From Theodoxus fluviatilis (lineage: Eukaryota > Mollusca > Gastropoda > Cycloneritida > Neritidae): DNA of 64,000 bases. The stretch lies in NCBI GenBank assembly GCA_034096865.1, contig JAWQFJ010018392.1, positions 1-64,000 of the forward strand, given 5' to 3'. Positions 41,761-53,802 of this stretch are shown piece after piece. The notes under the pieces are model-generated. The model searched no databases and had not been told where the DNA came from. It saw only the letters and a program-made list of their open reading frames with translations. Made by a program: the position numbers and the translations under genes. Numbering within the stretch: the stretch's first letter is position 1; the number at the start of each line of letters is the position of its first letter.

Positions 41761-43128
41761 CATATACATTAGAACAATTTTGCACTAAATGCAAATGGTA
41801 GCTTACAAGGAAGTAATGGTGAAATGCACTTTCTCAGCATTAGATTTGTAACTTGTTCTCATTCGTTAATAATGATTATAATTGTCTACATCATGGACAA
41901 TTTTTCCTAAGCATGACATACCCTGTCATTCTGAAAGTATTTTGTGTGCTTTGTGTCCTCTGCGCTAAGGATACAGTTCGCTATGTTCCCCTTAACTTGA
42001 AATGCTGTCATATGCAAGTATTTCTAATGATCTTTTAAGACAAGCGAGTGTGCCTGTCATGTAACTGAAGTACTGAATTTGCATCTCCCATTTATAAACT
42101 GTTTCCCAGATTGCACATTCTGAGCAAATTTGAGTGCAGCCTCCCCCCACCCTGTGCACAAATAGTTGTGGACTTGGAGAAAATCTCAAGCATTTTAACA
42201 TGCAGTATCAAATGATGCCATGACGTTTCTCCTTGTTTGAGTGTGAAAGTGACAGTAGACTAGACTTCTTTCTCCCTAAAGAAATGTCCTAGGGTCTTTA
42301 CAGAGCAATGATTGGGATTTTGAATTACGGAAAGCTTCCTTTACAAGTAACTTCCACTCCCACAGTGTTTGGATCACAGCTGATGCATTTCAGTGCAACA
42401 AGAATACTTATAGTTTACCTGGATGTTTGTGTGTGTCCAAAGGAAACGTTTTTACCTTAACCCCTTTTGAAAAGTGTAGTCACTTGTATGTTGAAATCTT
42501 CTGTTTCTTTTATGCGTTTGCCTCAAATCTAACAGTTGTGTTATTTAAAAAAAGAAAGAGTGTAATTAGATTAATTTAGCATAAAATCATTAAACTGAAA
42601 AGTCATCTTTGTAAATAGCAGATAGTTCAGAAGTGATATGTTCATGTGGAGAGGAAGGGAGAGAGAGAGAGGTTGGGGGGGGGTTGTTTTTTTTTCATTT
42701 GCGTGTCATTGAACTAGCAAAAATGCTGACACTGTCAGAGGGTATGTTATACTTTTAATCTTGTTTACTCTCACATTAGCTTCAAAGCGAGGAGAAAACC
42801 ACCCAAGGTACCAAAGACAGTTTTGCCACAGGTTATATTGCTCTACCCATTCCCTGCATGTTGTTTATTTGTAGTTTGACTTTTCTTTTTTTCCACCTGC
42901 ATGTTGAAGTAGTGGCCTTCTGCATGCTGATTAAACCTGCTTTGACCTGTTTTTTGTGGACTGTAGTTGTGCCAATTGAATCATTGATTTGAATTGACAT
43001 GTACAAAATCTAATGAGTGCATTAATATCATCTTGATTCTGTGCTTGCATGAACTTAGGTAGGATTTTTATGATGAACATAGGATCTGATAATTGATTTA
43101 TTTGATCAAAAGCATGCTTGGACATGAG

Positions 43129-43260
43129 AGAGAGAGAGAGTGTGTGTGTGTGTGTGTGTAATAGTGCACGGGGGCATATGTGTGTGTGTAATAGTGCGCG
43201 AGGGTGTGTTTGTGTGTGTGTGTGTAATAATGCGCGAGGGTGTGTGTGTGTGTGTGCGCA
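43129..43260. repeat. (AG)n/(TG)n with short minisatellite
   Basis: A short AG run, then three or four copies of a TG-rich unit separated by TAATAGTGC(A/G)CG(A/G)GGG. It lies only about 120 bp upstream of the last onecut exon. Confidence 0.85.
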
Positions 43261-43309
43261 TGTGTGCGTGCACGTTGAATTTTACTCATGAAATAACATT
43301 GGTTTTTAA

Positions 43310-43332
43310 GATGTCCTCATTTTTCTCCCCAG
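43310..43332 (+). other. onecut: Alternative 3' splice site, 44 nt upstream of the homeodomain-frame acceptor
   Basis: TCCTCATTTTTCTCCCCAG ending at 43332 has a much better pyrimidine tract than the AG at 43376. Joining exon 1 to 43333 changes the frame and reaches a stop after seven codons (GKWSAIP), giving a CUT-only protein of about 346 residues. An intervening exon of length 1 modulo 3 would instead keep the homeodomain in frame through EVECYTMTSVACVA. Confidence 0.5.
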
Positions 43333-43376
43333 GGAAGTGGAGTGCTATACCATGACATCTGTGGCTTGTGTTGCAG

Positions 43377-43666
43377 CTTGCAAACGGAAAGAGCAAGAGC
43401 AGGAAAAACCTCCAGAAGAAAACCGCACCCCGAAGAAACCGCGCCTGGTGTTCACCGACATCCAGCGCAGAACCCTGCATGCAATATTCAAGGAAACGAA
43501 ACGTCCATCGAAGGAGATGCAGTCCACCATTGCACAGCAGCTTGGCCTGGAGGTCACCACCGTGGCGAACTTCTTCATGAACGCCCGGCGGCGGTCTCTG
43601 GACAAGTGGCAGGACGACCAGGGCAACAACAACCGGGAAAGCGTCTCCTCCTGCACCAAGAGCTAA
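43377..43666 (+). CDS. onecut: ONECUT (HNF6-family) transcription factor, coding exon 2: homeodomain and C-terminus
   Basis: Second coding exon of the onecut gene. The acceptor TTGTGTTGCAG ends at 43376. With the one base carried over from exon 1 it reads ACKRKEQ directly after the CUT domain, as in vertebrate ONECUTs. Residues 340-357 are the basic linker, and the homeodomain runs about 358-417. Its recognition helix includes VANFFMNARRR, with the family hallmark Phe48-Met50 (residues 406 and 407) in place of the usual Trp48 and variable position 50, and invariant Asn51 (408). The C-terminus ends SSCTKS, close to the CTKA end of vertebrate proteins. The stop TAA is at 43664-43666. The exon is intact and shows no sign of decay. 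The protein would bind DNA through CUT and homeodomain together. Confidence 0.96.
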
Positions 43667-45170
43667 CCTCCTGAGCCCAGTGGTTTGGGTTGTCTCCTCC
43701 TCCCCCAGCATCCCCTTCCCCTACATCGCTGGGGGATGGAGAGTAGGGGGGGAGGGGCTCACTGTGACTCTTTATGGACCAAGAGAGAAATTCCATACCA
43801 AGTCTAAAAAAAGAAAAGAAAAAAGATCTGGATTCTGGACCTCTAGGGAATGTGATGTAGGGAGGTTTTCCAGGTCTTTGGTTTTGTTTTTGATCGTGTT
43901 CTTGGTTATTTTATAACATTCCCCAGACTTGATGCCCTGGTAAGGTTTACCCCGGGTCTGAAATGACATTCCCATGTCAGCTTTTGACAGATTTTATATT
44001 CAGGATTCTTATTTCTATGATAGTTTTTTAATTGTGGCAAACTGGGGGAGGAAACCCTGTTTGCCAGGAGCAGTGCATTCCTCCACTTTGACCTGCCCTC
44101 ATCCCGATGCAGGCGGAGTGGACTTTGAATCTCGGCTTGGCCACTGCAAGATGTGCACCTGGACTGCGTAGCCTCCTACAGCCAAACAGAGACAGTGTGC
44201 ATCCCACTGTGGTACCTGGACGCTGAGCCTGCACTGTGGACAGCCAAGGATGTTGTGGCCAGTGCGCCCAACCTGCCATCCCCCGTGTGACCAGTGGACA
44301 GACTGTTAGGGAGACTATACATACATATCATTCCTTATCATACCACCACGTATGGAATCCATGTCTTTTGGTTTCAGTGGACATCTTGCTTTGGGAACAA
44401 TCTCTCCTCATGGAGGACCTCAATGCCATACAGTTCAATTGAATGTGTTGGGAGGCGGGGCTTAGCACCCCCCACTGTCACATGCATACCGTGTTTGATG
44501 TGCAATATTTTATCCTGTTTTTCATGTTGACCAGAGATCATGACAGAGGACATACAGCTTTTTCCCCCCTTCTTTTTCCCTGTATGTTCCACTTGTGCAT
44601 CAGTGTTGTTGTTGGAGACTGTTGTCACTCTTGTTTTTGTACTAGTTTTTAGAGTGGAAATGTTCTGAGGCTTGTGTGCAGGTTTCCATGGGGAACTTCT
44701 TTGTGTTGCTTTGGAAGGCAATTCGTTTTGGTTGCTATTAGAGGGGGGAAATATATTATTGTGCTGTGACAAAGATTTTATTTTTATTTAATTTTATGTG
44801 TATTAAGCTTATTTTGAGTTGAAGATCTGATATGCAATGTTATTGTGGAGTTTACGTTTGTTAGGAATTTACATATCAGGTGAGGAAATGCAGCTGTTTT
44901 AAATTAATATTTATTTCATTTGCAATGATTGAGTTATTTAAAGTATTTATTGTGCGACAAAGATACTGTTATAGCTGTTGTTCTTTGATCCAGTGAAGCC
45001 AAGGTGTGTTTATTTATGTGAGTTGTCGCTTCATTCCTCCTCGTGTATCCTTATTATTTATTGGGAGGTATCCCAGTAGCAGTCTACACATGTTGGATGA
45101 GGCGGAAGGAGGGAAGGGGGGTCTGTTCACCCTGGAACTCAAACCATGCAATAAATTTGAAACCACTTTT
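43667..45170 (+). other. onecut: Probable onecut 3' UTR with AU-rich elements
   Basis: Downstream of the stop there is no further reading frame of note. Six ATTTA pentamers cluster between about 44785 and 45063, the pattern of AU-rich elements that shorten mRNA life. The first canonical AATAAA after the stop is at 45150. The extent is inferred from these signals only. Confidence 0.5.
45150..45155 (+). terminator. onecut: Candidate polyadenylation signal AATAAA
   Basis: First exact AATAAA after the onecut stop codon, about 1.5 kb downstream. TTTT-rich sequence follows within 20 bp. Not proven to be used. Confidence 0.45.
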
Positions 45171-45661
45171 CATCCACAGTTTATGCTCTTGAGAAGGAAC
45201 TTCACAAAACCCACATTTTCAATGGGTTCTGTGGTGTACATAGACAAAAGACATTGCGTGTTCAATCCCTTTGTATCATTGTGTCTATTTATATGATGGG
45301 GGTTTTCGAGGCATTTATATGACTTCATATAGGTGGGCTTAAACCATGATGTAGGACTAGTGATGACTACATCTGACTTATTTTTCAAATATACACAATT
45401 TTATTCACACATATTGATGATTTCCATTCTTGGTATGTGCTATGGACTTCATGCTTATGTTGGAAAGGCAATTTTTATATATTGCAGTTGTGGTTATGGT
45501 TAGGGGCCATGGTAGGGATTGTGACCTTTTTGAGTAGGTACATCTGTTGAATACTAGGTATGTCAAGTGTCTTATTGTCATTGACTATGTAAATCATGCC
45601 ATTCATGACATGCTAGGTACTTTAGTTGGAAGCCTTGTCTCATGATCCCTTCACTGAATCA

Positions 45662-45810
45662 CTCTCACACACACACGCACACTCACACTCACACACGCAC
45701 ACATTCACACACGCACACATTCACACGCACACGCACACTCACACATGCACACACTCACACTAGCACACAGACACACTCACACTCACAAGCACACACACAC
45801 AGAACTTGAA
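45662..45810. repeat. Degenerate (CA)n / CACTCACA repeat
   Basis: CA dinucleotides mixed with ACTC and ACGC words over about 145 bp. Next to it (45840-46150) is C-rich low-complexity sequence with no gene. Confidence 0.9.
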
Positions 45811-48800
45811 CCACACAAGCAGTACTTGCCCCAGCCACAGTGCATAACACACCACTCATCCCTCTCCCCCACTTTCACCTAATCTTCCGACCACCTATCC
45901 TTTTGTCTCCTCCCCTTCTCTCCACCCCCCCAACATCCCACTCTTATTCCCCCTCATTCTTACTTCCACTCCCCTTTCATCCAAATTCCCCAACCCTGTC
46001 TCTTCTCATTCTCATCCTGTGGGGCATGGATTCCTCAGGTACTTCATCCATCCAACCCCATCCTCTTCCCCTCTCCCCCCCCCCCCAAAAAAAAAAACCA
46101 ACACCCCCCACCCCACCCCCCAAGCACTGTGTGCTGAGTCAGCCCTTGGCTCCCCACCCCCACCCCAAGTGCAGGCCCATCCGGATCTGACCTTTGCAGT
46201 GTGCATGTCTACCAGAGTGGAGTGAAACATGGGTTTAGTAGAAACCTGGTTTTCACTCTCGCCCCTGGAGGTTTGTTTGAGCAAATTCTCTCTCTCTGCC
46301 CTGCTCCTGACCAACCCCCCCCCCAAAAAAAAAAAAAAAAAAACCCACACAAAAAAACATCACACCCTGTTGCTGCAGAGCAACCCACCTGTTCCTTGGG
46401 GACAGATGGCCAGACTTTCTCCAGGGTCCAAGCTGAACAGAAATTCCACAGGCTTCTGGGACATGCAGGATTGAAGGAGGATATCCATTGAATACAAATA
46501 CACCCACATGCATACACTCATACATATGCTTATGCTCAAGAAGTTACATATACACATGTATGTCCCCACACCACATGCACATCAGTGAAGGGATTAACCA
46601 TAGCTTTGACTGTGAGAAGTATGTGGTTAGCTAGATGCACACCATTGTGGATAGTCTCGCACTCCTAGAATTGATGAGCCACTGTGTACGAAGGATCTTG
46701 CTCATAGCCTTCTGATGTGACAGTCCGTTTGATTGACCATGTTTTTGGAATGTAGTCCTACTTAATTCATCGGGTAGACGAGGATGTTTTCTGTGGAGAG
46801 CTGGGTGAAACTGGGACCATGATTAAAGCTGTGGACACCCAGGACTTGTGTAACATTGCGTCGTGTCTGTCTCCTCTGCTCTGGCACCCACTATAGTCAG
46901 GCTTTCGCTCCTTGCAGCTGTGTTTAAGTTGTAGAGAAGGCAGACATGTTCTCATTTATTGGTGCTTTGCACAGGCAGTAAATACCTGGCAGTGGTAGCG
47001 TACTCTTGCACACAGCTGTATCAATTATCCCCGACACAGTCTGCCATTGTTGCCCCATGGCAGGAGAACCTGCTCTCCCCCAAGGTTTTGGAATTTCCCC
47101 ACAGCACGTAGGGTCTCAGGGTCAAAAAGAGTTGCCTTTTTGTGATGCTTGAAAACTATTTGGTGAAAAAATTGGGGAGAAATAGTACCTTTGGATAGCC
47201 AAACTTCAGTCCAAATTAAAACTCTTGGGGTGTTTTAAAGTGACACTTTTTTCCAAGCCAGTTCAACAAGTGCAGTTTAAAAGTGTAATTTTGACTCTGG
47301 TAGATAAAAAAGTTTTAGTGGGAAACTCATGAACTCTCCCAGACCTATTTCCTGTACACAAAGAAAAATCTACTTCGGATCTTAGGGCTTCTTGCATAGG
47401 TTATGTCTGATGAATGGCGATACATGTTTAGTGGCTATATCACTTGATCAACATTTGCAGTCATGGGTGTGGGCATCGGCAGCAACTTTTTATTGACAAG
47501 ACAAACAGTTTTAATGAATTACTACGCCATGTTTGCGTCATTGCTGGGTACCTGTAGGTGATGTGGTAGTGGCCTCAAGTAGCATTGCAAATTGTCGGTG
47601 AGTGGGGACTGGTGTTGCTCTCTACACATCCCATGTGTATGTCCTCATGTATATTCTGTGCTTGTCACACTTGCTATTGGTTTTCATCAGTAACTAGTGA
47701 GGAGGTGGAGTTGGAGAGAGTCGTTGCTTGGTGACGTGTCTGATGATCTCATCATGTAAACTGGTGGCAGGGAAAAAGCTTTTTTTGAGATGCCCTTACT
47801 TGAGATGTACAGAGGTGCTCTTGCTTGTGTACAGATAGCCCAAGCATGGCCATGCAGCTGCTATGTGTGTCCATTATAGTGCAGCTAGAAGTGGAGATGG
47901 GAGAACTGCCCTTGCCCAAGTGACCTAGGGACTAGCTCTATCAAGGACCACTCTACCATATTGATGCCTGCCAGGGGCCCTTTCTTCCCCCCTAACCCCC
48001 CCTTGTTTTCAAGTTATGTCCTTGGAGGTGTCTAGTGTGAATTGCTTCAGCTCTCTGCTCTACTGACACCAGAAGGATGAAATCTGGAATGTTACACCTC
48101 CTAGACTGACTTGCCTGGGAATTTTCCTCTAGTCCAGGCTGTGTGGCAGTGTCCAGCAACAAGGGACTGTCAGGCTGATGATCTCGTGGCACCTTGTCCT
48201 CCTTTGGGTTTTTCCTGTTCCTTTTGCCATATACACCTACATCTGGTTAGTGTAGAGTTCTCCGCCATTGAAGGGGCGCAAACGTAGAAAGCACAATGAA
48301 ATAATTAGTTGCAGTTTGAACCTGTAGAGTTATGCTATCTTATTGGTATTCATCACAAAGCAAATCTTGCATTGCTGCTTAAAACTGTTTTTGGTAGCAG
48401 ACTTTGATGGGGCCTGCTTGAGCATGTGTGAGCAGTGTGAGATAGTAAGAACGTGCACTGGAAGGGGATTTTTCTCACTGGCTAGTTTTGTCCACCCCTG
48501 AGGTTGGTGTGATATCTTGGACCTCATAACCTTTGGAATATTTTGCCCAGTCTCTTCTTAATTGCACAAGAGCAATGACAACATTACCTTTCTTACAAAG
48601 GAAATAAAGTTTACGTGTTTCCTCATGACAGATGCAAAGCTTTGTTAAAGTGGAGTACAGTATATCTCCAGTTTTCTTTTAATTGTAATGGAATTTGTTA
48701 AAGTTCATGAATTGAAAAACAATAATCTCTTAACTAGGGTTGTCTCCTGGCATTGCCACTATGGCATTTGCAATGGATTTGAATGCAGCAGTGCAGCAGC

Positions 48801-50860
48801 GGCAGATCAAGGTGTAATGGGATAATTGTGTCAGATGTACTGATAGATTTTGTATCGTCCTTGATCATTTTCCACTCATTGAGGACTTGTCAACAGATCG
48901 CTGAGGAAAGAAATCTCGTGCAAGGGTAGCTGTGATGGAGGCTTTGGCTAGGCACACCTTGTGTTGGAAGTGAGCAAGGCAGCACGTGGCATATGGGCGT
49001 TCTGGGGGCTACTGGAAGAGGACAGTCCCCAACTGCTGTCAAGTGATGAAGCCACTTCACAGAGGAGAGGTTACAACACTTACCCAGTCCAAACCCATCA
49101 TGGACTGTCTCCATGCATGTAGTGGCCACCCCATCCAACGCATTGTGACCAGAATTTTACCATACTGCCTAGTCAGTTTCTCCTCTCAGTAGCCTGACCA
49201 TGTTGAGTGAAAACCGTGTCACCACCACTCATCACAATGAAGCAAAGCAATTGATCATGTGACCACGTTAAAGCAAGCTTCTATAAGAGACCAAGCATTT
49301 TACTTCACAGGTCACATGACTGTTTAAGCCAGTTCGCATTCCCTATCCCGGACTGGGAAACGATCATCCTTCAAAAAGAGACGCCATTGAATTATTCTGA
49401 AGAGTTTCAACTCCAAACGCCATTCACGTGGTCTGGGCTGCCACTGGAGGTGTTGGATCGTTACTTGCAGGTGCTTGGGTTCTGGCGCACTCGCCTGCAA
49501 ATTTGTGGCTTGCCCCCCTCGTCATCTCACAGATCGCTCCCTTCGTGTTTATTTAAACTGTACTGTATCGGTATTCTCCATGACCCGTCCACGGTAGTCC
49601 CCTGGCCCTGCCCCTTCGCCCCCCTTTCCCCTACCCCTACCCCCACCCCCACCAGTCTTCCCCTTCTCCCTGAGGCACGGTCTATCTTCCGTCACGCTAG
49701 TCAGAAACCAGTCCCCAGTCTGTGCCTGCAGAGGGGGAGATGCTAGTCCTGGTGGGGGAAGCACCTCGAGAAGTCAGGGTTTCGGGGAGCTAGCTACCTA
49801 GCAAGGAACTCAGTGCAATATGAGCTGCGGTATCGTCTCACCCCGCTTTGGGACCTGGCCTCCTTTACACTCGCTTTTTCCTTTGATGTTCACGGTATTC
49901 CTTATTGTGCAATGCCATACCATAACCATCTGTTATCAAAACCTTTCTGTGAGAGGGCAACACCGAGGCTGTACCACAAGTCACCGTGTGTTGATGCACA
50001 GAGAGGGACGGACGAGTGAATGCTAGTTTTATACACTTTGTTTATGCCTAGCTGGAAGGTGTTCCTTTTTCATCGTCATGCGAGCAGACTGTGCGAGTCT
50101 GCCTCCTCCGTGTTAAGTGTTGTTGACTATCATTTATTTTTGCCATGGAGTGAGCATTTTGGTTGATCCACTCTGTCTTCATTTTCATTTCTATTGTGTG
50201 TTCTTCATCTACAGTACACTAGAGTGTTGTTTCAGTGTGTGCCCATTCATGAACGTCAGTTCTTCACAGATATGCAACAACTAGAAATTGTCTGTATGAT
50301 AATGTATCAATAAAATAGGCACCAATGGACATGGGTTGGGCTGTTGTTAGTTTACACTGTTGTGGTGATGACTTGCACTTGTTTTCAGGAGGAAGGGAAA
50401 GAAAAGTACAAGGGGGAGAGAACTTGGAAGATCTCTTGGAGAAGCTCAACTCGTCCAACTACGACAGATGAAAGCACGAAATTACGGGATTAAAGTTCGA
50501 AAGAAAGAAAGCTGTCATCAATGAATAATGCGATAAAGCACCCTGCGGCCTGTTTTCAGTAACTCCTCCCTGATAACGAGTACTTCCCTACGTAGATGCA
50601 TGGAGGCCAGAATGCCAAGGAAACGAAGCGAGTACGAGGTGGGCAGCCCAGGAAAGCTTGGCTTTGCATCAGGTTGCAGTTGATTTTTTTTCAATAGATC
50701 GACTACAAATGGCATTGATAGATGTGAAGTTAGATGATCGTCGATATCCCTACAAAGTCTGCAGTCTCACGGTATGAATAAACGAGTGAAGCCTTCGAAT
50801 GCTTTGTGATGCCATTGACCACAATAACACAAGTGCCATCACCTCCACCTCTCCCCCCAG
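45811..50860. other. Downstream flank with no recognised gene
   Basis: Mostly AT-moderate sequence with short frames. Two C-run/A-run junctions (46072-46097 and 46311-46343) look like degenerate homopolymers. A C/CCCCACC-rich patch lies at 49605-49650. No protein domain, RNA gene or repeat was recognised. Confidence 0.5.
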
Positions 50861-50861
50861 C

Positions 50862-51030
50862 CCCAGGTGAGTTGAGGGTAAGAATAGACTCACCGCGCCT
50901 CCCCACAAGGTTCGTAACTGGCGAATGACAAGGGAAATCGTCGCTTGACTCGCTCGTACCAGCTCTTGGTTTTCGTGGTCAACGGCCTTACATAGCATAC
51001 ACAGGCAGATTGGCCGTAAAAGATCACTAG
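50862..51030 (+). mobile_element. SINE-like dispersed repeat, copy A
   Basis: This shares with two copies near 53.3-53.6 kb the order GACTCACYGCGYCTCCC, TTCGTAA..GGCGAAT, ATCGTSGCTTGA, and GGCCTTACATAG(C/T)ATAC followed by GGCMGATTGGCCGTAAAA. At about 150 bp without coding capacity, it fits a SINE-like retroposon. No clear A/B-box promoter was established by eye. Confidence 0.55.
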
Positions 51031-51090
51031 AGCTGGTTGGAATAAGACCTAATGCGAAAAACTAACTACGCAATGAATGCAGTTTTCTTA

Positions 51091-51990
51091 TAGAATAGAA
51101 TAGAATAGAATTCTTCGGCTTGCTTAGGCGTCCAGGGCCTATCGCCGATTCTGGTAGTTCTCTGGCTGTATTTTTATTGTTCTTATAGATAAAGAAAAAA
51201 TTAGAGAGAAAAAAAAGGCCTAATTGCTGTGCATCATCTGCGCCAGTGGTTCCTCCAGCTTGAACATATATCCTTGTAGATGCTTGTCCACTCTGTTCTT
51301 GAACGAGTTCAGGCTCGGTGCCTCAACTACGCTGTTTGGGAGGCTGTTCCACATGTTGATAACTCGCTGGGTGAAGAAATGCTGTCGTAAAGCCATATTG
51401 CATCGGTTTTTCTTGAGCTTGTAGGCGTGACCTCTTGTGACACTATTGTCATCGCAGGAAAACAGATTCTCTCCAATCTGATACATGCCGTGCGTATACT
51501 TGTACACTTCTATCAGGTCACCTCTAGTTCTTCTGTAGCACAGACTAGGGAGCCTCATCTTGACAAGTCTTTGTTCATATGTGAGATCCTTCAATCCCGG
51601 AATTATTTTTGTGGCCCTCCTCTGTACTCTCTCAACGAGTTTTTTGTCTCTTTCCAGATAGGGTGCCCATACTACATTTCCAAACTCTAGGTGCGGTCGT
51701 ACTAGTGCTATGAACAGTAGCCTCATGGATTCACAGTCCAAGTGTTCGTATGATCGCCGGATGAGACCCAATAGTCTATTTGCTTTGTTAACCTGCGTTT
51801 CAATGTGTTGGGAGAACTTCAGCTCACTATCTATCTGCACTCCCAGGTCCCTCTCCACTCTAGTCTCTTCAAGCGTCACCCTTTCTTGACTGCCATGTTT
51901 TCTCATTTCATATTTTCTTTTAGAATTGTTTTTACCTAGGTGTAGCACCTTACACTTGTCCGCATTGAAGCGCATTTGCCACCTTATTCT
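51091..51990 (-). mobile_element. 5'-truncated CR1/L2-like non-LTR retrotransposon with (ATTCT)n tail
   Basis: On the minus strand a 251-codon frame (51975-51220, open from about 51987) encodes the end of a LINE reverse transcriptase. It starts just after the lost catalytic FADD box, at WQMRFNADKCKVLHLG, then LGVQIDSELKFSQHI, RLLFIALVRPHLEFGNVVWAP and VQRRATKIIPGL, and a C-terminal block VINMWNSLPNSVVEAPSLNS. This order is typical of CR1/L2-type LINEs. The 3' UTR is about 130 bp and ends in four ATTCT units (51091-51110 on +), a tail type known in this group. The frame has no internal stop, so the insertion is fairly young, but without the catalytic core it is dead. Truncation at the 5' end is the normal result of incomplete reverse transcription. 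Confidence 0.85.
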
Positions 51991-52328
51991 TCTTTATTAT
52001 GTGATTGGTAAATGACTTAGACTTGTTAGCAATAGTGAGGTAACAGGAGGTAAAGTGTAAAGCGGTTGAAGGCCCAAACATGGGTGCAATGGCGCTATGG
52101 CCGGGGAAGAGTTCACCAGGGGTCATATGGTAATTAGCAGCTGCGCCATGATGGTAGGTTACAAAACTTCCGGTGCTATATGTTGGGGTATGTTTCGGGT
52201 CTGTGTTGAGGAGTGATTATCGCTAGATCGTGGCAAAAGGATGGCATTAAAGCATTCAAAAAGTTTAATTAGATAAAAGGCAAATAAAAAAATAGTCATA
52301 ATAGACTATTGTCACGTATACTTTCTGC

Positions 52329-52748
52329 ACAAAACCCACAGAAGAGAAGTAAACAAACCACACCGTAGTCCGTACATAGATAGCAGACGAACACGATCGA
52401 ACCGTAGCCACTACGCCAGCAGACGATCGAGATAGTGTGATATAATGTTTCATGTAAAGCTCAAATGAGTGGTAGCAGATAACTGTTTAGTTCTGGCTTG
52501 AATTGACTATTTCGTTTCCCTGGTCAGGCAAGGACAGAAATTTCACAAAACCTACAGAAGAGAAGTAAACAAACCACACCGTACATACCTAGCAGACGAA
52601 CACGATCGAACCGTAGCCACTACGCCAGCCGACGATCGAGCTAGTGTGATATAATGTTTCATGTAAAGCTCAAATGAGTGGCAGCAGATAACTGTTTAGT
52701 TCTGGCTTAAATTGACTATTTCGTTTCCCTAGTCAGGCGAGGACAGAA
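52329..52748. repeat. Direct duplication of a dispersed repeat, about 215-bp units
   Basis: The segment from CAGAAGAGAAGTAAACAAAC to the TTTCGTTTCCCTGGTCAGGC region (about 52335-52540) is repeated at 52553-52748 with few differences. Fragments of the same family recur at 56800-56915 and, inverted, at 60150-60227 in the loop of the THAP palindrome. Confidence 0.85.
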
Positions 52749-53113
52749 AATTCACGATCATAGAGTCGATGAGTGCATGATCAACTTGCCCGCATTCGGC
52801 GTAATGTAACGTGTAAGATTATGACAAGAAAATGGCATTAAAGCACAAAACAAAGTTTCATGACAACTAAATTCACCAATTATATTAATAACTGACCATT
52901 TTTACACCTACAGCTAGTGCTAAAACCTTAAATACAAAGCAAACAAAATATACTGCGGGGAGTGTCCCGGTCACGCATCAAAACTCAGTGCACGAGTGAT
53001 CGTTTCGCTTTTCTCTTATTTGTTTATCTGCTCCGACATGGTAAGCTGGCTGTGCCAAGAAACCAACATCTAAAATAATTAGAGTTAGTTGATACATTTT
53101 TCTTTCTAAGGTA

Positions 53114-53237
53114 ATGTCCTTGAGAAAGAAAACGCGTTACGTTGACTTTCGCAAGCCCGATGCCTGTCGATTTTACCTCAACAAAATTGAGGTGATCGGC
53201 GGGCTCGATCCATACCAGCTGACGCTCCCTGTGGGTT

Positions 53238-53300
<63 letters not shown>

Positions 53301-53802
53301 ATTGACCCACTGCGTCTCCCTTCGCGATTCGTAAGAGGCGAATAACTAGGTACATCGTGGCTTGATTTCCATTTGCTCGATTCTAGCGATTGTCGTGCTT
53401 GATGGCCTTACATATCCTACAAAGGCTGATATGCCGTAAAACTCAATCCATCAATCCATCCATCGCAATTCGTAAGAGGCGAATAACTAGGTACATCGTG
53501 ACTTGATTTGCGCTGACTCGGAACTATTCTAGTGGTTTTTGTGCTCGGTGGCCTTACGTAGCCTACAAAGGCTGATAAGCCGTAAAACTCCATCCATCCA
53601 CCCATCCATCCATCCATCCATCCATACCAGCTGACGAAGGACCAACTTGATCTGAAGGAACACTCCGCCAACGAGTGCCATGGACATATTTAATTTTTTT
53701 GTACTCGGAACATCGGCGTACAAGTTGGAAGAGTTAAAGAATTATAGGTCTTTGGAAGTCTATCGATTCTTCGTAGCAGGATTCGTGGGAGATGTCTGCT
53801 GA
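53114..53802 (+). pseudogene. Coding sequence of a multicopy family, split by a SINE insertion and frameshifted
   Basis: An acceptor-like TTTCTTTCTAAG precedes ATG at 53114, and 37 codons follow (MSLRKKTRYVDF..., IEVIGGLDPYQLT) up to 53224. There the 14-17 bp sequence ATCCATACCAGCTGACG is duplicated around a 396-bp SINE-like insert. After the second copy (53636) the frame resumes as KDQLDLKEH, then needs a +1 shift to continue PPTSAMDIFNFFVLGTSA and YKLEELKNYRSLEVYRFFV up to a TGA at 53800-53802. The blocks GGLDPY and YKLEELKxYxSLE match, from memory, an uncharacterised repeat-associated protein common in marine invertebrates and linked to transposon-like multicopy genes. The function is unknown. 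The copy is dead because of the insertion and shift. The family assignment is tentative; the broken open frame is seen directly. Confidence 0.6.
53225..53620 (+). mobile_element. SINE-like insert with target-site duplication (copies B and C)
   Basis: The insert lies between the two copies of ATCCATACCAGCTGACG (53208-53224 and 53620-53636). It starts CTCCCTGTGGGTTAGGG, has (TG)n at 53241-53296, then copy B of the repeat (about 53297-53440), ending in CCATCAATCCATCC. A second, 5'-truncated copy C (about 53464-53590) also ends in a (CATC)n tail. Unequal exchange or retroposition of a dimer would explain the double unit. The intact duplication supports retroposition. Confidence 0.7.

Noticed and set aside
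45662..45810. Regularly spaced repeats that might suggest a CRISPR-like array
   Set aside because: Simple degenerate CA repeat in a eukaryotic genome; no distinct spacers.
49387..49764. Overlapping frames of 119 and 71 codons on opposite strands
   Set aside because: C/CCCCACC-rich composition explains the lack of stops; no domain seen.
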